A stretch of DNA of 64,000 nucleotides from Paenibacillus faecalis (GTDB lineage Bacteria; Bacillota; Bacilli; Paenibacillales; Paenibacillaceae), in assembly GCF_900289175.1 (NCBI RefSeq), contig NZ_LT985747.1, positions 600,006-664,005 on the forward strand, given 5' to 3'. Positions 18,597 to 27,522 of the stretch are shown here, one piece after another. Under the pieces are notes generated by a model, which worked only from the letters and a program-made list of their open reading frames with translations, ran no database searches and was not told where the DNA came from. Position numbers and translations under genes: made by a program. Numbering within the stretch: position 1 is the first letter of the stretch; every line of letters starts with the position of its first letter.

Positions 18597-19151
18597 TTAA
18601 GAACGAATAAGCTTTTTAATCTTCTGTTCGAGATCTTCCGGTTCCGGCGCTCCCAAAATAACTTCTGTAATGACACCTCTGCGGTCAATCAAAACGTTGG
18701 TCGGAAACACTTTTCCTTTATAAACATCCTCAAACACCTTGCCCTCCTTATCCAACATAATCGGATAAGTCAGGTTAAAATCCTTAACAAACTGACGGGC
18801 TTTTTTCTCATTGTCATATTTCGTAACGTTAATCCCGTAAATGTCCAGATCCTCTGCATAGGCAGCGGCCAGTTTCGACAGCTCCGGCGCTTCTTCTTTG
18901 CACGGTTCGCACCAGGAAGCCCAGAAGTTAATGAGGAGCGCTTTATCCCGAGGCCCCTCACCAGTATATGTCTTGCCATCCAATCCTTCGAGCGAAAATG
19001 CGGGTGCAAGCATACCTGCCTTAGCTCCGGTTTCAGTAGGCAATGGCTTCTCATCCATAAATACAGACACGATCTTGTCCCCTGCCTGATTGTATACCAC
19101 CAAGATCCCCACCAGAACAATCATTACCAAAATGGTCAAGTTACGTTTCAT
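18597..19151 (-). CDS. TlpA/ResA-type membrane-anchored thioredoxin
   Basis: The 184-residue protein has an N-terminal membrane anchor (residues 5-22) and an AhpC/TSA-Redoxin fold. The active site FWASWCEPCKEE is near residue 80, and the ResA-type Glu and cis-Pro (FPTNVLID) are present. It reduces disulfides on the outer face, in the family usually apocytochrome c or sporulation cell-wall enzymes. No cytochrome biogenesis genes are adjacent, so the partner is unknown. The start ATG follows AAAGGAAACGATCC. Confidence 0.88.
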   Translation of the reverse strand: MKRNLTILVMIVLVGILVVYNQAGDKIVSVFMDEKPLPTETGAKAGMLAPAFSLEGLDGKTYTGEGPRDKALLINFWASWCEPCKEEAPELSKLAAAYAEDLDIYGINVTKYDNEKKARQFVKDFNLTYPIMLDKEGKVFEDVYKGKVFPTNVLIDRRGVITEVILGAPEPEDLEQKIKKLIRS

Positions 19152-19266
19152 GGATCGTTTCCTTTACTGATAGACTTTTTATAGTCCCTATTGTACCCTG
19201 AATACCATAACTTTCAAACCAGCTATAAGATGAAATATGATACTTTTCATAATAAAGGAGAATACC

Positions 19267-19755
19267 ATGAACGGCCGAAATGATAATGATTTCCCTATAC
19301 AAATAACCTCCGAGGTGCTGCACAAGATCCGTGAGCAAACCTTTTCCTGCCTTCCCGAAGAGGCTTGTGGCGTATTTCTAGGGAATCTGTCAGAAAGAGG
19401 TTTGCGGCTTGATGACTATATTGCCATTCCCAACACCGCCACCGATCCAAAGCTTTATTTCTCGCTGGACCCGGTGGTCTGGACCGCTCTTCTGTTTAAT
19501 GAACCCCGCATATGCGGCTTGTATCACAGTCATCCCACCAGCCCTCCACTTCCTTCCATTGAAGACTTGAAGCAGCTGCAATCATTCGGCGGACTGTTAA
19601 AAGTATATTTTATCGGCTCACCACAACTCTCTTCTCCCGGTGATTATCAGCTCCGCGCTTATCAGATCATACCCGATCAGCGCAGAGCACCCGAACGAAA
19701 TGGACAGCAGTGGACATTAAGCCAGAAAGACTATGTCATTTTGCGTTCTGTATAA
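19267..19755 (+). CDS. M67-family JAMM/MPN metalloprotease
   Basis: The 162-residue protein has the JAMM zinc signature: Glu of EEACGVFLG near residue 33 and HSHPTSPPLPSIED near residue 86 (H-x-H-x7-S-x2-D). Related bacterial MPN proteins trim C-terminal peptides from ubiquitin-like sulfur carriers or act in cysteine synthesis. No ThiS/MoaD-like partner or E1-like gene is adjacent. I chose ATG at 19267, following AAAGGAGAATACC. Confidence 0.85.
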   Translation: MNGRNDNDFPIQITSEVLHKIREQTFSCLPEEACGVFLGNLSERGLRLDDYIAIPNTATDPKLYFSLDPVVWTALLFNEPRICGLYHSHPTSPPLPSIEDLKQLQSFGGLLKVYFIGSPQLSSPGDYQLRAYQIIPDQRRAPERNGQQWTLSQKDYVILRSV

Positions 19756-19788
19756 ATGTACACATCATTGTAATAGAAAGCATAACGT

Positions 19789-19818
19789 TTGACTGTACGG
19801 TTAGCGATCATGTATCAT
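19789..19818 (+). promoter_or_regulatory. Promoter of the MerR-type gene
   Basis: TTGACT, 18 bases, TATCAT, about 55 bp before the GTG start. The spacer is slightly long, as is common for MerR-controlled promoters. Confidence 0.5.
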
Positions 19819-19871
19819 ATTTCTATTAGAAGTTAATATCATAATCATACAGGCCTGCGAGGTGATAAAAC

Positions 19872-20321
19872 GTGGGAAGTTTGAGTGCACCGAAGCTGTA
19901 TCGTATCGGTGAATTGGCAAAGGCGGCAGGGATCAGCGAAAGAACCATCGACTATTATACGAAGCTGGGTCTGATCTCCCCTGAGGAACGAACTTTGAAA
20001 AATTACCGTCTATACAGTTCTGAAACTTTAAACACGTTGGAACGTATTAATCAACTTAAACAAGAGAAATATACCCTGGAAGAGATTAAAAATACGCTAG
20101 AGCGCTGGAAATCAATTGCCCAAGATGCTGTAGTTACGGATAAATTAACCAAGCTGGAGCTCCATATCCAGCAGCTGGAACGAGATGTCAAGGAACTTAA
20201 GCCTCTTCTGAAAGACCTGAAGCCCAATCAGGCACGTGCGGCTTTAACTAATATTCTTCCAAAGGGAGCGGCTTGTATCGAGTCGCTGCAAATATTGCTC
20301 AATCAATTTACTCCTATGTAA
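19872..20321 (+). CDS. MerR-family transcriptional regulator
   Basis: The 149-residue protein has an N-terminal winged helix with YRIGELAKAAGISERTIDYYTKLGL-type residues near 9-34 and LKNYRLYS. A long dimerisation coiled coil (about residues 85-120) follows. The C-terminal part is short with a single Cys (GAACIES), so no classical metal pocket is visible and the inducer is unknown. The start is GTG after GAGGTGATAAAAC. It lies 30 bp before the YugP-type protease gene, with which it is probably cotranscribed. Confidence 0.85.
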   Translation: MGSLSAPKLYRIGELAKAAGISERTIDYYTKLGLISPEERTLKNYRLYSSETLNTLERINQLKQEKYTLEEIKNTLERWKSIAQDAVVTDKLTKLELHIQQLERDVKELKPLLKDLKPNQARAALTNILPKGAACIESLQILLNQFTPM

Positions 20322-20351
20322 TCCTAATACTAACTAACGGAGGTATGATGA

Positions 20352-21035
20352 ATGTTTTATTTTGACCCTATGCTAATTCTTATTATCATTGCATTTATCC
20401 TCACCCTGGTGGCACAGTTCCGGGTAAAAGGAACGTTTAATAAATGGGCCCAGGTAGAGAATTCAAGCGGAATGACCGGCTACGATGCAGCTCGCCATAT
20501 GCTGGACAGCAACGGCCTGCATGATGTACCGATCGAGCCCGTACGGGGCGCTTTGACAGACCACTATGATCCGATTCAGCGTGTTGTCAGATTGTCCGAA
20601 CCCGTTTACTACGAGCGTTCAATTGCCGCTGTCTCTGTTGCCTGTCACGAAGTTGGCCACGCCATACAGCATAAAGTGAAATACCCAATGCTCGTTGCCC
20701 GTCATAAAATGTTCCCAGTCGTCAACTTTGCATCCGGGATCGCCCCATTTTTGCTCCTTGCCGGATTCTTTTTCCAGGCAGTTAATCTGATTGGTCTTGG
20801 TATTATTTTCTTCTCGGCGGCTGTTGCATTTCAGCTGGTTACACTGCCGGTCGAATACAATGCCAGCAACCGGGCTCGTGACATTATGGTTTCTGAAGGA
20901 TATATTTCAAACGAAGAAGAACGCGGTGTATCCAAAGTATTAAACGCCGCTGCCTTAACTTATGTAGCCGCTGCTCTTCTCTCCTTGCTGGAGTTGATTC
21001 GTTATATTTTAATCTTTGTCAATAACCGCGAATAA
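20352..21035 (+). CDS. yugP: YugP-type membrane zinc metallopeptidase
   Basis: The 227-residue protein has an N-terminal membrane helix (about 5-20), the zinc motif HEVGH near residue 99, and two further hydrophobic segments (about 125-165 and 200-220). The third ligand is probably the Glu in PVEYNASNRA. This is the neutral zinc metallopeptidase family of YugP, with unknown substrate. The start ATG follows CGGAGG. It sits behind a MerR regulator and is followed by a strong terminator. Confidence 0.88.
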   Translation: MFYFDPMLILIIIAFILTLVAQFRVKGTFNKWAQVENSSGMTGYDAARHMLDSNGLHDVPIEPVRGALTDHYDPIQRVVRLSEPVYYERSIAAVSVACHEVGHAIQHKVKYPMLVARHKMFPVVNFASGIAPFLLLAGFFFQAVNLIGLGIIFFSAAVAFQLVTLPVEYNASNRARDIMVSEGYISNEEERGVSKVLNAAALTYVAAALLSLLELIRYILIFVNNRE

Positions 21036-21061
21036 CCCCGCGACTATTATCGCAAAAAAAC

Positions 21062-21108
21062 AAGCAGACCACTGGAAGATTGATTGATTCTTCTCAAGTG
21101 GCCTGCTT
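21062..21108. terminator. Bidirectional intrinsic terminator
   Basis: AAGCAGACCACT pairs with AGTGGCCTGCTT (one mismatch) and T8 follows on the plus strand. It separates convergent yugP and the LysR-type gene. Confidence 0.85.
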
Positions 21109-21127
21109 TTTTTCTTTATAAGATTAA

Positions 21128-22072
21128 CTAAGTGCGGGATAAAGGCGGGGCACTGTCCATCACTTTGGATGGCTCGGCTTCCGGCTCCAGACCGAAATAT
21201 TCCAGCAAAAACCTTCGAAATGCCTGAGCTACAGGTGGAAGCTTATCATCCGCCCGATGAATCAGCCCGATTGAGCGAGTTACTTTTGGTTCCGTAACAC
21301 TTACTCTTGCCGGCTGAAGCGGGTTCGTCTGGAACAGCGCCATTTCCGGCAGCAGGCTTACTCCCATACCCGCAGCAACCAGGCCCCGGATCGTATCTGT
21401 TTCCTCCCCTTCAAAGGCTATTTTCGGTGTGAAACCTGCCTCCAGACAAGCATGCCATACAATCGGGCGAAGAGAATAACCCTTGCTGAAGAGTATGAAG
21501 TGCTCATCTTTTAGCTGCTCCAGCTTGATGCCCTTCTCACCCGCAAGCGGATGATTAGGAGGCAAGACAGCGAACAATTCCTCAGTCAGTACTACATTTC
21601 CTTCCACGTGATCATGACGCTCAGGAAACGGGGATACAAATGCCAGATCGACTTCCGCAGAAATCACATCCCGAATGAGCGTTGGAAACATCCCCTGCTT
21701 GAAACGGAATCTTACATTCGGATAGCTTTTACGGAATTCCGCCACGACCGACGGTATCAGATGAATGCCGAGACTGTGAGGAAAGCCGATACGGATTTCT
21801 CCCTGCTCCGGGTCCAAAAACTCATGAATTTCCGTTACTGCACGCTCAAGGTCTTTCATAATCTCTTCAACCCGCTTACAGAACAACTGTCCAACAGGCG
21901 TCAGCTGCAAATTACGTCCCTTTTGCATAAACAGATTGACGCCGAGCTCTTCCTCCAACTGATGAATCTGCCGACTAACCGCAGACTGGGCCACGTGAAG
22001 CTCTTCTGCCGCTTGGGTAACGTGTTCCTTCTGCGCAACCTTTACGAAGTATTGCAACTGTCTTAATTCCAC
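21128..22072 (-). CDS. LysR-family regulator, GltC-like
   Basis: The 314-residue protein has an N-terminal winged helix (MELRQLQYF start, AAEELHVAQSAVSRQI) and a periplasmic-binding-like effector domain. The helix, the FLDPEQGEIRIGFPHSLG linker and GLVAAGMGVSLLPE are close to B. subtilis GltC, which activates glutamate synthase genes. No gltAB is adjacent here, so the target is unknown. The start is GTG with GGAG ten bases upstream. It is monocistronic and convergent with yugP. Confidence 0.85.
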   Translation of the reverse strand: MELRQLQYFVKVAQKEHVTQAAEELHVAQSAVSRQIHQLEEELGVNLFMQKGRNLQLTPVGQLFCKRVEEIMKDLERAVTEIHEFLDPEQGEIRIGFPHSLGIHLIPSVVAEFRKSYPNVRFRFKQGMFPTLIRDVISAEVDLAFVSPFPERHDHVEGNVVLTEELFAVLPPNHPLAGEKGIKLEQLKDEHFILFSKGYSLRPIVWHACLEAGFTPKIAFEGEETDTIRGLVAAGMGVSLLPEMALFQTNPLQPARVSVTEPKVTRSIGLIHRADDKLPPVAQAFRRFLLEYFGLEPEAEPSKVMDSAPPLSRT

Positions 22073-22146
22073 GCGATGATCGCTCCATTCTGAAATCCCA
22101 TGCTACTTTTTTTTAGAACAAAACATTAACCGTTCCTTGAACGATT

Positions 22147-22764
22147 TTACACTCGGCGCTGCTTTACGAGACGAATAAGCAGGCCGTAAATAAAGAAACC
22201 AGCAACCATTCCGCTTATATGTGCCATCCAGCCGATCCCAGGGGCAAACGAGAACAGAATCCCCAATACTAGCAAAGTATAAAGAATCTTTCTAGAAGCT
22301 TCGTCCATCTTATTCTGCTGGAACAAGGCGATATACAGAAAAGCTCCGTACACTCCGTAAATCGCACCTGAAGCCCCTACAAGCAGCGTATATTCCCCAA
22401 CTCGATCATAATGGGCAACACTGACGATATTTGCTATAACCCCGCTGGAGAGATACAGCAGTGCGTATTTAAACGATCCAAGTATTCGTTCCAACGGCGG
22501 TGCGATCACCAATAAACCAAAGCTGTTAAAGAACAAGTGATCAAACCCGCTATGCAAAAAAATTGCTGCGAAATACCGCCACCATTCTTCACGAAAAGGT
22601 TCCCTATTTGTCACCGCGCCATACTCCAGCAATGTTCCAAAGTTGGTGGACCCGCCGTTAAATGTCAGAACAAAGAACATAGCAAGATTCACAATTAACA
22701 GCAAAGAAGTGAAAGGGTAATAACGCAAATAACTTTTCCAGTTTTCATATCGAATAAATATCAT
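22147..22764 (-). CDS. Rhomboid-family intramembrane serine protease
   Basis: The 205-residue protein has six hydrophobic segments. The catalytic Ser sits in GASGAIYG (near residue 131) and the catalytic His in MAHISGM (near 180). The N-terminal His/Asn region HSGFDHLFFNSFG (about 71-83) forms the oxyanion side. All active-site features of a rhomboid are present. The substrate is unknown. The start ATG follows GGATAGGAGAATGCC. Confidence 0.9.
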   Translation of the reverse strand: MIFIRYENWKSYLRYYPFTSLLLIVNLAMFFVLTFNGGSTNFGTLLEYGAVTNREPFREEWWRYFAAIFLHSGFDHLFFNSFGLLVIAPPLERILGSFKYALLYLSSGVIANIVSVAHYDRVGEYTLLVGASGAIYGVYGAFLYIALFQQNKMDEASRKILYTLLVLGILFSFAPGIGWMAHISGMVAGFFIYGLLIRLVKQRRV

Positions 22765-22804
22765 GGCATTCTCCTATCCCAACCGGATACAGGTCATCCT
22801 TAGG

Positions 22805-22834
22805 TGGACATTCCCTTTTTAAAAAGATTATAAT
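22805..22834 (+). promoter_or_regulatory. Promoter of tpx
   Basis: TGGACA, 18 bases, TATAAT, about 50 bp before the tpx start. Confidence 0.6.
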
Positions 22835-22884
22835 GTACCATGAACCCGATCACCAAACTTTGATATTCAAGGAGGAGATTTTTC

Positions 22885-23403
22885 ATGGCTCAAGAACGTA
22901 CAGGTGTCGCTACATTTAAAGGCAACCCTATCACCCTTATCGGTCCAAAGCTTCAGCCAGGCGATTCAGCCCCTGATTTCACCGTTAGCAAAAACCTGCT
23001 GGAAGAGGTTACTCTTAAGGATTTTGCGGGGAAAATCAAGCTGATCAGCGTAGTGCCTTCCCTCGATACCGGCGTATGCGATGCTCAGACTCGCCGTTTT
23101 AACGAGGAAGCAGCTGCACTGGGTGACGATGTAGTGATCCTGACTATAAGTGCAGACCTTCCATTCGCGCAGGCACGCTGGTGTGGAGCAGCCGGAGTAG
23201 ACCGGGTCATCACATTGTCTGACTATAAATCCCGCTCCTTCGGGCAAGCCTACGGCGTTCTGATTAAAGAATTCCAGCTCGACATGCGGGCGATTTTCGT
23301 TGTAGATCAGAACGACAAAATTACTTACGTCGAGTATCTCGGCGAAATGTCCGAGCACCCGAACTATGAAGCAGCCGTAGAGGCCGTTAAATCACTGCGA
23401 TAA
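22885..23403 (+). CDS. tpx: Thiol peroxidase (atypical 2-Cys peroxiredoxin)
   Basis: The 172-residue Tpx begins with the family's [13 protein letters not shown] segment. It carries the peroxidatic Cys in [15 protein letters not shown] (near residue 60) and the resolving Cys in ARWCGAAG (near 94). It reduces hydroperoxides using thioredoxin. The start ATG follows AAGGAGGAG. It is monocistronic with its own promoter and a perfect hairpin terminator at 23437. Confidence 0.95.
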   Translation: MAQERTGVATFKGNPITLIGPKLQPGDSAPDFTVSKNLLEEVTLKDFAGKIKLISVVPSLDTGVCDAQTRRFNEEAAALGDDVVILTISADLPFAQARWCGAAGVDRVITLSDYKSRSFGQAYGVLIKEFQLDMRAIFVVDQNDKITYVEYLGEMSEHPNYEAAVEAVKSLR

Positions 23404-23436
23404 TAATTATTTACGACAACAGCAGGCTATAGTTAT

Positions 23437-23463
23437 AAAGCGGGAGAGCAGCTCTCCCGCTTT
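23437..23463. terminator. Bidirectional intrinsic terminator
   Basis: AAAGCGGGAGAG, three bases, CTCTCCCGCTTT with T-runs. It lies between convergent tpx and the DUF1499 gene. Confidence 0.9.
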
Positions 23464-23470
23464 TTCGTGT

Positions 23471-23863
23471 TTAACTATCGATTTTATACTTGCCGATCTT
23501 TTTCTCCAAGGCTGAAAATAAATTTAAAATAACACGATAGTTAGCTCCAAGATCACCTAAAGAGCCACGAGAGGCTGAATAAATATCGATAGCAGATCGT
23601 ACTGGACTTATTCCAAGCACGGATACTGTGATATCCAATGTACGCCCGAGGGAGGTTTTCTTCTCCAAAGTAATTTCTCCGACTGAAGGGACCTCATGCA
23701 GCACTTTATACCCTGGTATTTTTTTGAGCGTTGAAGATACTTCTTCAAGACATTTCTCTTTAGAGAGGTTGTAGTAACGTGTTTTCAGTTTGGGGTCTTT
23801 AGCACGGTCGCTTGTGCCGTCATAACTTCGCACGATACCCGTTAGAACTCGTTTTAATGACAA
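23471..23863 (-). CDS. DUF1499-like protein
   Basis: The 130-residue soluble protein ends with an RGSLGDLGANYRVI stretch, and SAIDIYSAS precedes it. This resembles the SxSRxGxxDLGxNxxRI signature of DUF1499 proteins, whose function is unknown. The start is TTG eight bases after AAGGAGG. No transmembrane segment is present. The family call rests on the C-terminal motif. Confidence 0.65.
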   Translation of the reverse strand: MSLKRVLTGIVRSYDGTSDRAKDPKLKTRYYNLSKEKCLEEVSSTLKKIPGYKVLHEVPSVGEITLEKKTSLGRTLDITVSVLGISPVRSAIDIYSASRGSLGDLGANYRVILNLFSALEKKIGKYKIDS

Positions 23864-24084
23864 AGACCGTTCCTCCTTTTTCTCAATGACCGTTCCCTTT
23901 TCACTATCTAGTTTATCAATTGTTTATGCTTTCAGCAAACCTTTATTGTAATTGTGAACATGCTCACAACAATCAGAAAAAAACCAGCATTGGCGTCCTT
24001 TTTAAAAGACAAAATCAGCTCCTGAAAGTAGTATACGCCAAGTGAACAATATAGATTAATTATTCTTATTTGTTTATAAAAAAA

Positions 24085-24115
24085 CGCCCATCTTTCAAAA
24101 TCGAAAGAAGGACGC
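24085..24115 (-). terminator. Intrinsic terminator downstream of the ncRNA
   Basis: On the minus strand GCGTCCTTCTTTC and GAAAGATGGGCG pair and TTTTTTTATA follows. It lies 15 bp beyond the predicted 3' end of the 6S-like RNA and may be a back-up terminator. Confidence 0.7.
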
Positions 24116-24130
24116 TTTAATGATCAGCTA

Positions 24131-24322
24131 AAGAAAAACCCGCCTATGCCGTTTCGGTAACATTGTCTTCGAACCTGCGTAAAACAGGTGGGTGATCTCA
24201 GTAATCGTATATGAATTCCCCTTAGACAAGCAGGGCATTTCAGCCACGAAACAATGTTGATCTCCCGAGACATCGTCATTGGTTCAAAACAACGGAGTAC
24301 CGTTACGCACATCGCAGGATGT
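24131..24322 (-). ncRNA. ssrS: Probable 6S RNA
   Basis: The transcript would be about 190 nt, the size of known 6S RNAs. The ends pair as a long interrupted rod: CCUGC (24314-24318) with GCGGG (24139-24143), then CGU with ACG, then CGGUA with UACCG, separated by symmetric internal loops. An inner 12 bp stem joins AACAUUGUUUCG with CGAAGACAAUGUU. The 3' end runs into UUUUUCUUU. The upstream promoter is exact (24329-24357). The sequence around CCACCUG..CAGGUUCGAAG recalls Firmicute 6S RNAs. A short ORF inside has no ribosome binding site. An unrelated structured RNA remains possible. Confidence 0.65.
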
Positions 24323-24328
24323 AATTTA

Positions 24329-24357
24329 ATTATAGGGGCTTTTTGCTAAAATGTAAA
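24329..24357 (-). promoter_or_regulatory. Sigma-A promoter of the 6S-like RNA
   Basis: On the minus strand TTTACA, exactly 17 bases, TATAAT. It is one of the best sigma-A promoters in the window and has no ribosome binding site downstream. Confidence 0.75.
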
Positions 24358-24379
24358 CCTGTCATTTCTGTTATTTCGA

Positions 24380-25168
24380 CTATTTATCGTCAGATTTAAC
24401 ATGTTCCATCTCTTCTAGCATAGCTTGTTCTGCAGACTCTTCTTCTTCAATCTGTTTCATCCGCTCTGCCTGCTCCTGCATTTTTAGAAAAGTAGCGTAG
24501 AAGTTAAAGAATGCGAGCAAAGCCATCAAAGAAAACAGGAAAATGATAAATAGCGCAGGCATTTTCATACCGATAAATACTAAGACAGCGCTTCCTGCCA
24601 ATGTTGAGAAAACACGAAACGGACGAATCAACGTAAGCAGCACCGCATTTTTCAACAAATGACGGGTTTTCATTTCATAATGAACCGTCATTGAGAAGAA
24701 ATTGAACATCGAGACGAACAATACTAAAAGAAGAACTAGCATCACCATTCCAACAATCTGGAAGTTCTTAAACTGTGTCATGTAAACGGTGTAGTCAATG
24801 TACATGATAACGAACAGCAAGGTGTACACGATACCACCGAGCATCGACTGCTTATAGTTTTCCTTGTAACCTCTGAAAAAAGTTTTAAAAATCGGAATAT
24901 CTGGATCTCCCATGACCCACTTTCTGACAACCGTAAACATTGCAGAAGTAGCTGGAAACACCAGAAACGGGGTTAGAATTGCCAAAACCCAGTTTAACAG
25001 TATTTGCTCATTGTGCGCTTCCGGGATCTGAATAAACATCAAGAACTTTGTGAAAAGCACAAATAAAAAAGGGGAAGTACACAGAACCCACAATATATTA
25101 GTGAACGCGATGCGGGTTATCCACTCGGTAACTTTATATAAGCCACCCATGGCTCCTTTCATTTCCAA
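24380..25168 (-). CDS. YesL-type DUF624 membrane protein
   Basis: The 262-residue protein has about five to six transmembrane helices. The N-terminal GGLYKVTEWITRIAFTNILW and the central PATSAMFTVVRKW are typical of DUF624 (YesL). A charged Glu-rich C-terminal tail (from about residue 225) is longer than in most members. YesL proteins often lie next to sugar uptake genes, but no such genes are here. The start is TTG at 25168, seven bases after AGGAGG. Confidence 0.85.
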   Translation of the reverse strand: MEMKGAMGGLYKVTEWITRIAFTNILWVLCTSPFLFVLFTKFLMFIQIPEAHNEQILLNWVLAILTPFLVFPATSAMFTVVRKWVMGDPDIPIFKTFFRGYKENYKQSMLGGIVYTLLFVIMYIDYTVYMTQFKNFQIVGMVMLVLLLVLFVSMFNFFSMTVHYEMKTRHLLKNAVLLTLIRPFRVFSTLAGSAVLVFIGMKMPALFIIFLFSLMALLAFFNFYATFLKMQEQAERMKQIEEEESAEQAMLEEMEHVKSDDK

Positions 25169-25342
25169 AACGTTTCCTCCTCACTAAATCTCATGCATGT
25201 ATTTAATAATATACCTTATTTCACATGCACATGACCAGAGCCTAATTTATAGCTGATTAGGTTCGTGTCCAATCCATCTTAACGATTTCCCCATAATATA
25301 TGGACGTAATCATTAATAACCAACCTATGGTAAAGGAGTTGA

Positions 25343-25444
25343 ATGCACATGTCTTTTTGCTCTGGCTTCGGATTTGGTTCTACTATAGGAATCGTTCTGG
25401 TCCTCTTTATCTTGCTGGTTATAATCCTGCGTGCTTTTATCTAA
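25343..25444 (+). CDS. YjcZ-family small membrane protein (33 aa)
   Basis: This very short gene follows AAAGGAG. It encodes a Gly/Phe/Ser-rich start (MSFCSGFGFGS) and one hydrophobic helix ending IILRAFI. The layout matches the YjcZ group of sporulation-related small proteins. A CATAATATA element at 25292-25300 matches the -10 of sporulation sigma factors E/K (CATANNNTA), but no -35 is clear. Confidence 0.65.
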   Translation: MHMSFCSGFGFGSTIGIVLVLFILLVIILRAFI

Positions 25445-25584
25445 ATTAATCATTAAGCCTGAAGTCCTGCAATAATATCAAGCGTAAGTTCACTCAGTCT
25501 ATGACGAACCATGCTTAGGCTTGAACAATGCATCCAAGATTCACAATAACGTTTTCGAACTTGTACTTTCTTGGATAATCAAAA

Positions 25585-25618
25585 AGACGGAGCTGCCGCT
25601 ATAGAGCGGGCTCCGTCT
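25585..25618 (-). terminator. Intrinsic terminator of cshA
   Basis: AGACGGAGC pairs with GCTCCGTCT, with inner CCGCT/AGCGG. TTTTTGATT follows on the minus strand. Confidence 0.85.
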
Positions 25619-25650
25619 TCCTCTATTGTCTGAAATTGTTAATACCGAAT

Positions 25651-27219
25651 CTAGCCTCTGTAAGAGCTATCACCGCTCCGGTTCGGACGGCGGTCTCCAT
25701 TGTTCGTCCGCGGCTTGCGATCTCCGCTATAGTTGCGGTCACGACTGCCACCACCGTTATCACGGCCGTAGCCGCCTTTGGAGTAGCCTCCGCGTCCGCC
25801 GCTGTTGTTACGGTCACGATTGTAGCCACCGTAATTGCTGCGACCATAGCCGCTAGGCTTGCGGCCGCTGCGGAGATCTGGCTTCCGGCGCTTCACACGA
25901 ATCGGATCTTCTGGTGTAAGCTGGATTTCAGCTTCTTTTTTGTTGTCGCCAGTCAACAGTTTCATCGCTGCAGCCAGCAATTGTACAGAATCATACTGCT
26001 CCAAAAGCTGAATAGCCAAGCCTTTGTATTCGTTCAGCTCGCCATTCTCGATAATCTCAATCACTTGCTCGGCAATCACACGCTGTTTCCCTTCAATCGC
26101 TTCCGCCATCGTTGGAAGCGGCTTGCGTGGAATGCGGTGACGGGTCACCCGTTCGATGAAATGAAGATGATCCATTTCCCGCGGAGTGACGAAAGACCAT
26201 GCAGTACCTTGTTTACCGGCACGGCCCGTACGACCGATACGGTGTACATAGCTCTCAGGGTCCTGTGGAAGGTCAAAGTTCACAACATGCGATACCCCCG
26301 ATACGTCAAGGCCACGGGCTGCTACGTCAGTGGCTACCAGAACGTCAATGCTTCCGTCACGGAATTTACGCATGACGGTATCACGCTGATGCTGAGACAG
26401 GTCGCCATGCAATCCGTCTGCAGAGTAACCTCGTTTTTGAAGCGCTTCTGCCAGCTCGTCTACCCGGCGCTTGGTACGTCCAAAAACAATCGCCAAATCG
26501 GGAGATTCGATATCAATCAAACGGCTCAGCGCTTCGAATTTCTGACGTTCAGGCACTTCGATATAAGCTTGATCGATCAATGGGGCACTAACGTGTTTAG
26601 GAATTACGGATACGTGCTCTGGGTCTTTCAAAAACTGTTGTGCAAGCTTTTGAATATTAGGGGGCATTGTTGCCGAGAAAAGCATGGTTTGACGTTCTTC
26701 AGGGACAAGCTTGAGAATGGTCTGAATGTCCTCCATAAAGCCCATATCCAGCATTTCATCCGCTTCATCCAAAACAACGGTCTGAACATCGTCGAGACGA
26801 ATCGTTTTTCTGTTGATGTGGTCAAGTAAACGTCCTGGTGTTCCGATAATAATCTGAGGCTTCTTTTTAAGAGCGCGAATTTGGCGTCCGATGTCTTGTC
26901 CGCCGTAAATTGGGAGGGAACGGATTCCTTTAAAACGGGATAATTTACCGATCTCTTCAGCTACTTGAATTGCCAATTCCCGGGTTGGTGTCATCACGAG
27001 TGCTACAATACGATCTTCATTCTTGTTAATTTTGCTAATGAGCGGAAGACCGAATGCTGCGGTTTTACCTGTACCCGTCTGTGCTTGTCCAATCATATCT
27101 TTTCCGGTAAGCGCAATCGGAATGGATTGGGACTGAATCGGAGTGGCTTCCTCAAAGCCGAGCTCTGTTATTGCCTGAAGCACTTGTGGCTCCAGGCCAA
27201 ATTCTGTAAATGTTTTCAA
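25651..27219 (-). CDS. cshA: DEAD-box RNA helicase CshA
   Basis: The 522-residue helicase has all motifs in order: Q motif ([14 protein letters not shown]), [30 protein letters not shown], and [10 protein letters not shown]. The C-terminus (from about 440) is an Arg/Gly/Asn-rich RGG-like tail, as in CshA/DeaD proteins that work in the RNA degradosome, ribosome assembly and cold adaptation. I chose TTG at 27219 (MKTFTEFGL), ten bases after AAGGAG. The frame is open 63 codons further upstream but has no ribosome binding site there. The leader is about 225 nt, which would suit cold control. Confidence 0.92.
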   Translation of the reverse strand: MKTFTEFGLEPQVLQAITELGFEEATPIQSQSIPIALTGKDMIGQAQTGTGKTAAFGLPLISKINKNEDRIVALVMTPTRELAIQVAEEIGKLSRFKGIRSLPIYGGQDIGRQIRALKKKPQIIIGTPGRLLDHINRKTIRLDDVQTVVLDEADEMLDMGFMEDIQTILKLVPEERQTMLFSATMPPNIQKLAQQFLKDPEHVSVIPKHVSAPLIDQAYIEVPERQKFEALSRLIDIESPDLAIVFGRTKRRVDELAEALQKRGYSADGLHGDLSQHQRDTVMRKFRDGSIDVLVATDVAARGLDVSGVSHVVNFDLPQDPESYVHRIGRTGRAGKQGTAWSFVTPREMDHLHFIERVTRHRIPRKPLPTMAEAIEGKQRVIAEQVIEIIENGELNEYKGLAIQLLEQYDSVQLLAAAMKLLTGDNKKEAEIQLTPEDPIRVKRRKPDLRSGRKPSGYGRSNYGGYNRDRNNSGGRGGYSKGGYGRDNGGGSRDRNYSGDRKPRTNNGDRRPNRSGDSSYRG

Positions 27220-27451
27220 TAGGTTCAAACTCCTTCTATCTAGTGGACATCCCACTTTCTTCTCTGTATTCTTAAGTAGCAGAAACGTTATAGGCCTTGT
27301 TTTTTGGTCCGCACGCTTTTCTGCAAGAGATGGACCGTTCTTTATAATGCCGCCAGTCCAAAGGTCAGCTATCTGTATAGTCATCCTGTTAAGCATGTTT
27401 TTAAACATACAAAGTTATCATTGTAACGAACTACTCAAGAATATCCAACAC

Positions 27452-27460
27452 ATTATATCA
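27452..27460 (-). promoter_or_regulatory. Extended -10 promoter of cshA with a long leader
   Basis: On the minus strand TGATATAAT is an extended -10; no convincing -35 is seen. Transcription from here gives a leader of about 225 nt that contains a GGTCC/GGACC hairpin (27311-27347). The 27220-27522 gap otherwise only holds the divergent start of yitT. Confidence 0.45.
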
Positions 27461-27522
27461 CAAAACAATTCTGGAATACCAGCAAGCTACTTTAACTCAT
27501 ACTACTTCAAGAGGTGAAATTT

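Noticed and set aside
23989..24042. TTGGCGT and ACGCCAA inverted repeat with a 40 base interval
   Set aside because: The arms are only seven bases, without T-run or promoter relation. It is likely chance.
24124..24312. 62-codon minus-strand ORF inside the 6S-like region
   Set aside because: It has no ribosome binding site, is Cys/Arg-rich with no protein-like pattern, and is better explained by a structured RNA.
25239..25263. CCTAAT/ATTAGG dyad between yesL and yjcZ
   Set aside because: It is short and without a T-run. It could be an operator but has no supporting second copy.
25636..26829. 397-codon plus-strand ORF opposite cshA
   Set aside because: It is antisense to the helicase and arises from its Arg/Gly-rich and GC-biased codons. 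It has no ribosome binding site or family features.
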